From contig JARFIW010000884.1 in the NCBI GenBank assembly GCA_036346225.1, positions 1,054,001 through 1,118,000 of the forward strand: 64,000 bases of DNA. Direction: 5' to 3'. The notes under the pieces are model-generated. The model did not search any database. It had not been told where the DNA came from and saw only the letters and a list, made by a program, of their open reading frames with translations. This DNA comes from Platerodrilus igneus (lineage: Eukaryota > Arthropoda > Insecta > Coleoptera > Lycidae). Numbering within the stretch: the first letter of the stretch is position 1; each line of letters begins with the position of its first letter. This document shows, piece by piece, positions 56,822-64,000 of this stretch. Made by a program: the position numbers and the translations under genes.

Positions 56822-59095
56822 TCCTTGTTTTTTGGGAGTTTTGCCCAAATTATACTGTGATCACTTAGGCACAGCACTAGGAAAATTGACATTACTATCT
56901 TACATTCCTTTTTTACTTTGCTTTGTCTGGCTAGCTCAATGGAAATTATACTGTGGAATTTACAAAATGAAATATAACAGCAATCTCAAGAAACATCTAT
57001 ACATTCAATAAAATTTTTCTTGTTAAAGTTACAAAATCCTCTTTCATTTCCACGTGGTTAATTCATCTTTTATTACCACGCTTGTAAGCCTGATTGGCCA
57101 ATAACTATTAACAAACAATTTATTAAAGGTCAAAATGTTTCAAACTTCGACCTCAAAATTGTTTGGTAATTATCCGCTTACAAAAAAAATTATATGACTA
57201 AGACTTATTCTAGCTTATTAATATTTGAATATTTTCTAGGCAAAATGTTTTTTGGACCCTGCAAAAATCAATTGTGTTACGAATTTATAAAACATGTTTC
57301 GATGAACACTTTAAAAATTAATATATTTTTATCTTACCATCTTTTATTTAAAAGACAGGTTCAATAGGCAAAGCTTCATCGTACAGGTAGGGTGACATTC
57401 CATAACAACCTCATGACAATCAAATACTTAAATACATTGCAGACTTCAGATAATAAATGCCAACTTTATATTAATCTTCTGATAAGCCAAAACAAAGAAG
57501 GAGAAAAATCTTGGAGGTGTTAATGTAAGGAAAATACATAGAAGAAATTTCTGACATGGGTTCAGATTCACACTAGTTGTGTTTTGAAAGAAGAATCAAC
57601 CAATCAGAAAATTACAGTAAACGTATTTATTTATACTATGTAGATAAATAATAAAATTGTGAATAAGCATAGTAATCTCTGTATGTAGTTATATTTTTTA
57701 GTACAAGAGTAAATATTCGGAATCAAAGTTAATTCCAAGAAATAATAAAATGTGTTTTTAGAGTAAGGTAAACACAAGTATTTTATAAGATGCGAAGAAC
57801 GCTGTAACATTGCCAATCTTTGGCCAATTGGCATGGTACAAATTAATTAACTTTAGAGTAGCTCCTGTATCGAAGAACGTTCAATCTCCATTGTATTTTA
57901 CAAAACAATGATGTTTGATCAATATATTGCGGTTGAGAACTATGTTACTCGTAAAACTAATTTAAAGCATTCAACTCCGCTTTAAATGACGAACGTCGAA
58001 TGTTACACATTGCTTGGTTTAAGGAAAGAATGACGAATAGCGAATGAATCTTTACTCAAACTTACATGGTTAATCTCGTAAAATAAAATGAATGTCGAAC
58101 GTTAATTACTTCTGTTTATATACCCTTAAAAATATTTTAAATTAAATTGACTTGCATACACAAACCTTATCATGAAACTTAAATGTTTATTTAAAAATAT
58201 GTCTTTTACAATTCAGTCATTTTCACCAAGATATTTTAATTTTACCTGTACTGATCTTCTCGATGTTGGCTTTAATTCACCAGCGTTGACGCTTCCAAAT
58301 TATAATAACTACTATTCCTTAAATGTCAATGCTTCAGCCTTTGTTCAATTGATATAAGAAACCTTCTTTCCATACAAATTGACCTATTTCATCAAACACT
58401 AAACCATTTAAATAATATATGTAATTTAATCTTCCATTTAATTTCCAAATTTTTAAGTAAACCTTATCTTAAAATAGTTTTAGTTTGTTTTACATACACA
58501 CAATAATAAATTTTAAATAATTGTTCGCTAAATTTTTGTACCTTTTTGTGTACGAATTTAATTTCGTTCTCTTTGCTATGAATGGTAACATGCTCTCACA
58601 TCTACATATCAACCAACACTGATGTCCAACGAGACATGCATTGTATTTAAATAAACGTCATTTATTCTAGGCGGTTCCAGCATCTTCGCCATTGAACTCC
58701 TTGTTTTCCATATGTTTTTATATAAACATTCTAGTGTATTCTAGAGCATAGGTCAATAATCACGCTGTTTATGCATTGTACTATCTGTTATCTTCTTAAT
58801 GCAATGGTTTAAATTTAATTACGAATATACGAATTATAAACGGAATTCAAAATTTAAGTTTTTATTATAACCAAATATACTAAACTAACTATTTATTTTT
58901 AGGCAAATAAGTAAGTTATTAACGGTTTTTTTAAATTTCTATTTCAATTTTCAAGATGACAAATAAAGATCCCGAATATGACCTAAATTAGGGAATAGCC
59001 AAAATAAATTCATCAGCGTCACAAAAACTTCTTAGCTTTTTCTAGACCAATATTCCTTTCTGTATGAGGCAGTTATTTACACAAGGTATGTTGAT
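56822..59095. other. No recognisable gene
   Basis: AT-rich sequence. ORFs of 60-72 codons (56793-57011, 57631-57834, 58172-58357) have no motifs. Confidence 0.4.
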
Positions 59096-59097
59096 AA

Positions 59098-59205
59098 ATA
59101 CTAACCTATTATATTACATCTTTCAGTTACTAGCTCTATTTGAAATAATCATTTGGGCTTTGCATAAAAGTCTAAGTTATGTTGAGCGTCATTTTTTACC
59201 GTCAT
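59098..59205 (+). repeat. SINE-2 tail
   Basis: CATCTTTCAGTTACTAGCTC, TATTTGAAATAATCATTTGG and GCTTTGCATAAAAG match the SINE-2 body. The head is absent. Confidence 0.65.
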
Positions 59206-59784
59206 ATTTCTTATCGAGCCCTTACGATGGGTGTCATTTTTATTGCTATGAAATTCGCCTTTTGATATGAAATATTATTTTAGGATTTTACTTCGACTAG
59301 CTTACTGAATAAATCTTACTGAATCCAAATAAAGCAATTCTAGAACACACAATATAATAATTGATAATATGTACAATACTCAAAATTTTTTTTTTTATAC
59401 AAAATATCTACATTTACAGGATTTATGCTTTTCTGCAAGCCAGCAAAAATATCTTTTAATTACATTCAGGGACCTTCGAACGTTCCAAGATACCTTCCCT
59501 TGTTTTCATATTTTTAAGTAACCCTTTTGATGACTCTTACAAATATACAATGTATAGCAAATATTAAATTGGAAACAGTCTTTCAATAATAAAGTGTATT
59601 AAAAATTTCTAACCTGGAATGGTTTATGGAGTTCCATCCTTGTCTATGATCTGCATCCCCTTGCTGTGTCTGCTTTACTTATTGATATTTTATGTTTGCG
59701 TTAAGACATCAACAAAATTTGTCTCCACAAAATGGCATCAACAAAATGCCGTCTTCATATACGAATCGCCTCTCATAAAAATCG
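59206..59784. other. No recognisable gene
   Basis: AT-rich sequence. Minus-strand CCAG|GTTAG at about 59612 resembles the donor-like sites at 53333 and 55445. Confidence 0.35.
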
Positions 59785-59895
59785 CTTCCAATTAAAATAC
59801 TTCTCAAATTAAAGTACGTCCAAATTAAAGTATGTCCCAAATTAAAGTATCCAAATTAAAATATCTCCAAATTAAAATATATCCAAATTAAAGCC
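59785..59895. repeat. Tandem repeat, about 16-bp unit, seven copies
   Basis: Units TCCAAATTAAAGTATG or TCCAAATTAAAATATC, with small length variation. Confidence 0.9.
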
Positions 59896-60742
59896 TTGTT
59901 TTGTTAATATTCGAAATGAATTTAATTAAGTTGTTTAACTTACGTCTATCTGTAGATCGGCTTATATTTCGTTGCACAAAATTCTTGCACTTTTAAATTT
60001 CATTTATTTACTTTTCATTTCACTAATTACGTGAGTTTTACCACCATCGAACAGAGTTGTTGCTCAGTTAAATATAGACTAAAATGTTGTTCAGTTTCTA
60101 TCGTATATATAAGCCCTTCCTCCAATAGTTTTCATTGGCGTGTTTACAGTCAAGACTGGTACCTTGCCTTATCTGGCAGAGCCCGCAATTTTTACAAATT
60201 ACCTAGTTTAAATCTTCGACGAATGCTCTATTCCTCACGTCCGCATTCAGAATATTGCAGCATTATCGTAGGATTTCCAACTTTTGGCTTTTCATCAAGT
60301 CACGTATTCGATGTTTGTCAACTTATTATATAATTGAACCGCCTGGTGTTTATTCGTTTGCAACAGAATGTTGGTTTTCTGAACAAATGTGTTTTCTATA
60401 GTCACGTAACGATTTTCTAATAATGAATTATTTAAGATGCGTTTACGTTGATATTTTCGACGCAATTATTAAATATTTAGAATGCCAATTTATCTATGTT
60501 TCCCGGTAATTTAATTTTTATGCAATTTGTTGCGTTTTAAAATCTTATCTTTACTTGTAAACTGTACTTAAACCTATTTATGTTCTGATGCATTTAGTCG
60601 CATATCTTTTATATACAGTGTCCTCTTAATTGACATTATGTATAATTTCTGGAATTAATTGATTTTCTTAAAGTTAAAGTTGTTTATATTTATCCTAGGA
60701 CCCCTATGACTTAATCTACCCTTAAACTACCCTATTGTCATA

Positions 60743-60746
<4 letters not shown>
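59896..60746. other. No recognisable gene
   Basis: AT-rich sequence. The 100-codon plus ORF at 60031-60333 shows no motif. Confidence 0.35.

Positions 60747-60782
<36 letters not shown>
60747..60782. repeat. (TA)n microsatellite
   Basis: About 18 TA dinucleotides. Confidence 0.97.
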
Positions 60783-60784
<2 letters not shown>

Positions 60785-60799
60785 TTAATAAGATGTAAT

Positions 60800-60930
60800 A
60801 ATAACCGTGACTCTTTTATGCAAAGCCCAAATGATCATTTCAAATAGAGCTAGTAATTGAAAGATGGAAAATATAAGGTCACGGACAGGACTCGAATGTT
60901 TCATTAGCTTAAGCCATGGTGTTTTAAATC
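60800..60930 (-). repeat. SINE-2 copy, minus strand
   Basis: Read on the minus strand: ACATTCGAGTCCTGTCCGTG (B-box part of the head), CTTATATTTTCCATCTTTC, AATTACTAGCTCTATTTGAA and ATGATCATTTGGGCTTTGC. It gives the clearest view of the body consensus. Confidence 0.7.
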
Positions 60931-61140
60931 TTAAAACAACCCTCCACATTTTTGAAAGTAATGGTTGTACGGTTTTTCCAACAGTCATGTCTACAAACTT
61001 CTGTTGTTAATCGATCTAAAGATGTCGCCGATAGCGTAACCGACACCAAAAAATTAAATTCCAGTACATGGAAAAGAAGGACCTAGTAAGCTATGCACCT
61101 ATTGAGAGAAAGTTTTGTAACAAATACGGGGAAGTATGCG

Positions 61141-61229
61141 TGGCAGTGAGGCCCGTTAAAATTCACACATGTTTAATAAAGCAATGAGCTTTATTAAACA
61201 TGTGTGAATTTTAACGTGCCTCACTGCCA
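61141..61229. repeat. Long hairpin, 42-nt arms, 41 of 42 paired
   Basis: The arm 61141-61182 (TGGCAGTGAGGC, then CGTTAAAATTCACACATG) is the reverse complement of 61188-61229 except for one C to A difference at 61153. The loop is AATGA. This could be a foldback element, a fused pair of terminal inverted repeats, or a hairpin RNA locus. Confidence 0.97.
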
Positions 61230-61850
61230 CATTCTCTAGTAAATTTTCTGAAGAAGCAGCAAAAATTATTTTTCTTTTATCAGAATTTGCATATATTTAC
61301 ATAACAATTTTAATTTATCGTTTACCTTGTATCTGGGCAAAAGATAAAGAGCAAAACCTAACGAACTATCAAGGAGGTAACTTACTATAAATTACAGTTT
61401 CACGAAAGATCTAAAAAAATCAAATGCTGGGAATTTTTTTTAAAAACTTTAAATATTGAATAAGCTTTGTGGAGCACTAAAGAAGCAAGATCAAGTTGAA
61501 ACTTTACACCTGATACGAAGGAAAACCATTACCCAAGAACAAGTTGATATTTGAAAACCAGTATTTTATTGAGTTTTTTGCCTTTTGCCAGCATAAAATA
61601 TCAGTACTGTTAAAAAAAGTGACTACATTAATAAGGGTCTAGTATAATTATAGCTAAATATAATGAGGGCACCGACGACACACTTTGATAAGTTCAGAAG
61701 ATGGTTTCGTGAATTCAAACTTATTTTCGATGTTTCACGGAAAAGCAAATGCAAAATTTGTTTGTAATTTGAATTGCATTGGGAGGCCGTGTTTCGTGTA
61801 CGCGTTGTATTTTGCAATCGCGTGTTAGAGCTCCCGGATACATGCAATTT

Positions 61851-62062
61851 TTAGTCGCACAACTAATTAGTTGTATGCTATAACTCTGTGGGTTTATATG
61901 GTAGTACCCATACAATCGGCACGATTGCATCGCGACTAAAAAATCATAAATCGGTCGGTGATGCTTTATGATTTAAAAGTTGTACAACTATCGTTCGGAA
62001 GACCAATATGCAGGGACACATAAAGGCGGGCGATTTAACTAAATAGTTGTTGCGACTAGTTG
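61851..62062. repeat. Subterminal inverted repeats around TAGTCGC
   Basis: TAGTCGCACAACTAATTAGT (61852) and the reverse complement of 62040-62062 (CTAGTCGCAACAACTATTTAG) match with small gaps. GCGACTAAAAAA at 61931 adds a third copy. ACAACTAATTAGTTGT (61858-61873) is itself a perfect palindrome. The position just outside the MADF gene suggests the left end region of the Harbinger element. Confidence 0.55.
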
Positions 62063-62136
62063 ACGACGTTTTGTGGTTGAGAGCAGTCTTGTTCCGTACG
62101 GTTTCGCGCGCTTATTACTTCGCGAGGATAATTATA

Positions 62137-63924
62137 GATGGCATAATTAAGGAAGATGTAGAAGCTTTTATAGAAGCCATAGAAAATAGACCAGTTCTTT
62201 ATGTAAAACAGATGAAAGAGTATTCGGATATCAATCTGAAAAAGAAATTATGGGAAGAGGTCTGTTTGGAAGCGGTGGCCTGCTGGGGAGAACTTGATGC
62301 AGAGCAAAGAAAAGCCACTGGTTAGTAATTCCGTTATTTTATTGTACTTAACATTATGTGTGTGTGTAGTTTATATCTTGTCATATTGCCAAGGTACGCT
62401 TCCTTGTGGAGAAATAAAATAAGAAGTCAAATATTGCTGTAGGTTTATTCCCCCTGTCAAATGTCTTCCTCTTTGATCCTCATGAGCTGTAACGTTTTTG
62501 AATGGGCATTCATAGACCGTGTCTGAAAATTTTATTCTTTATACGTACGTAATTATGCAAATTGCAACATGCTTTTATAATGGACACACAAAAGTCAATG
62601 TTAACGTTAAACGGCCTATGTAATAAGCGCCATTTGTTGGCCAATATCCCAAATGTACATTCAACCATTCTTCAAGCTCTCGTCTGTGTGTAGTTGTAAA
62701 TTCGTATGATAGGTTTGTCATTGCGTATGGCCGCAAAATATTATCTCATATGCCAAAAGCTTCATCAGCCACTACATAAAATGGCATTATCTTTCCACTG
62801 TCATCGTTAGGCAACCTTTTTCCATTCGGAAACTTTTTGAAACTTTTTTCCCATATTTGATTTTTTGAAAACATCTGAATTATTCGAGGCTCCGTACGCT
62901 CCAACATCTATGTATACAAATTTGTAGTCGGTATCGGTCCAAGCTATTAGAACACACGAAAAGTACTTTTTGTATTGTAAAATAAAGACCCAGAGTGTTC
63001 CGGTTGTTGGATCCGTACATGTTTACCATCAATTGCGCCAATCACGTTCGGAAAATTTGTACGGTCATAAAATTCGTTTGCGATTTTTATCCAGTTTTCT
63101 TCAGTTTTCTTTGGCATATATAATGGTTGCAATATCTTCCAAAGTGAATCGCACGTTGTTCTTACAATTTATTTTACAGTGCTTTCTCTCATCAAATATT
63201 CAAAAGATATTACACAGAAACTTGTACCAGTTGCCAGGTATCTGAAACAAAAGTTTTTTGTTACAGGTACAGAAGTTCAGAAAAAGTGGTTAAATTTAAG
63301 AACTTGTTTTGCCAGAGAATTAAAGGCACAAAAGACTAAATCTGGGCAGGGGGAACAAAACTACGAAAGCACATGTATTTTGAAAATTTGCTTTTCCTAG
63401 CATCTCCAATGCAACAACGCCGTACCGAAGGCAACGCTTGAAGAATTCAAACATCTAAAAGACCACCTGCTAAGCGTTCAACCCTCAAAGAGAAACCTAT
63501 CCAAGATTTTCAAGATTCTTTGCTTAAGGTGCTCAAAGATGACATAGACGAAGACAAAAATGTTGCTCTTTCAGTGGTTCCTACATTAAAATCCCTTACG
63601 GAAGTGAAAATTGATGTACTCAATTTATTTAGGAACATTAAATCAAGAAGGTCGCAGTAACCTACATGTCGCACAATGGACAGAGAGCAATTATTTTTGA
63701 ACAACGCACCTTCTAGATCATTTTCAAATCAGCAAAGAGTATCACAACCCAAACCATCGCCTATCTACAATCTTGAGAACTATTTGGTTTCTGCTGGATC
63801 GTCTTTTTCATCGTGGACACATGAACCACTCTCACCTTCGCCCACATATACTGCTACTGCGCTGACATATTCAACGAGCTTCAGCCCTTTGCCTCAAAGT
63901 GATGAACTATTGGACCTCAACTGA
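62137..63924 (+). pseudogene. MADF-BESS protein of a PIF/Harbinger element (two exons)
   Basis: PIF/Harbinger transposons carry a DNA-binding partner protein besides the nuclease; in insects it is often of the MADF type. Exon 1 (about 62137-62320) reads DVEAFIEAIENRPVLYVKQM, then KKKLWEEVCLEAVACWG, the first half of a MADF domain. It ends at G|GTTAGT in phase 1. Exon 2 starts after TTTTTTGTTACAG at 63267 in matching phase with TEVQKKWLNLRTCFARELKA, the second half. A frameshift near 63370 follows; then FENLLFLASPMQQRR ends the domain. The BESS motif is at about 63541-63650 (DEDKNVALSVVPTLKSL, then VLNLFRNI). A Ser/Pro/Thr-rich tail ends at TGA near 63922. Damage consists of no clear start ATG, one frameshift, TGA at 63439 and TAA at 63658. 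MADF binds DNA, and BESS mediates protein contacts. Confidence 0.82.
62371..63239 (-). pseudogene. PIF/Harbinger nuclease, last exon
   Basis: The DDE nuclease cuts at the element ends. The exon begins after the acceptor TTTTGTTTCAG (ending 63240) with YLATGTSF, then RTTCDSLWKILQPLYMPKK. NVIGAIDGKHVRI holds the first catalytic D (codon 63030-63028). A frame change leads to DYKFVYIDVGAYGASNNSD (about 62925-62870). After another, FPNGKRLPNDDSGKIMPFYV and VADEAF (about 62760) carry the second D. After a third, RMVECTFGILANKWRLLHRP (about 62680-62620) carries the catalytic E, followed by FNVNIDFCVSIIKACCNLHN. The last frame ends SYFISPQGSVPWQYDKI with TAA at 62371-62373. All three catalytic positions are kept but at least three frameshifts are present. 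The whole exon lies inside the MADF intron 62321-63266. The first exon is not found and is expected to the right, possibly past the window end. Confidence 0.85.
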
Positions 63925-64000
63925 AATTGTGACGATTGTGTATTTTATAAGATCACTTGTCAGTAGGGAATATATTTCATTTCATTAAATTTTTTTTTTC

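Noticed and set aside
58172..58357. 61-codon ORF in an AT-rich region
   Set aside because: No motif and no context; expected by chance.
62970..63245. 91-codon plus-strand ORF
   Set aside because: Antisense shadow of the Harbinger nuclease exon.

Overview
The window looks like a piece of a large, AT-rich, repeat-laden eukaryotic genome, most likely an insect or other arthropod. It has no bacterial-style operons, no intact long ORF, abundant microsatellites, and decayed transposable elements of types common in arthropods: Jockey-like and RTE-like LINEs, DD34D mariner, Tc1-like, hAT, MULE with a SWIM finger, PIF/Harbinger with a MADF-BESS partner, and two tRNA-headed SINE families. Nearly all coding sequence seen here is transposon-derived and broken by stops and frameshifts.

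Layout. 1-4.3 kb: AT-rich DNA, a Jockey-like gag fragment and an RTE-like reverse transcriptase fragment. 4.7-7.9 kb: a DD34D mariner, apparently split by a 1.8 kb insertion and again by a SINE. 8-16 kb: copies of an unclassified roughly 1 kb interspersed repeat (repeat D), a CA-rich array and a second mariner/Tc1 remnant. 16.8-20 kb: a cluster of short open blocks with matching splice sites, the only candidate host-type multi-exon gene, of unknown function. 22.9-30.9 kb: SINE-2 copies, a CT-rich array, a MULE on the minus strand, a minus-strand mariner and more repeat D. 33.0-34.6 kb: a nearly full-length pseudogene, minus strand, of a protein family I know as repeated in many invertebrate genomes but without a known function. 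36-42 kb: SINE-1 copies and a tandem series of LINE-SINE composite blocks. 43.2-51.2 kb: several independent tandem arrays, a Tc1-like and a hAT remnant, and internally deleted LINE copies. 53.3-60.8 kb: three similarly organised blocks with tandem repeats and AT microsatellites, one next to an LTR-type primer-binding site. 61.1-64.0 kb: a near-perfect 42-nt-arm hairpin and a PIF/Harbinger element whose MADF-BESS gene (plus strand) holds the nuclease exon (minus strand) inside its intron; the element runs off the right end.

The most informative observations are the short-intron candidate gene at 17.8-19.7 kb, the interleaved two-gene Harbinger, the LINE-SINE composite tandem blocks, the recurrent internally deleted LINE copies, and repeat D. 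All family calls come from reading translations by eye against remembered family motifs. No database search was possible.
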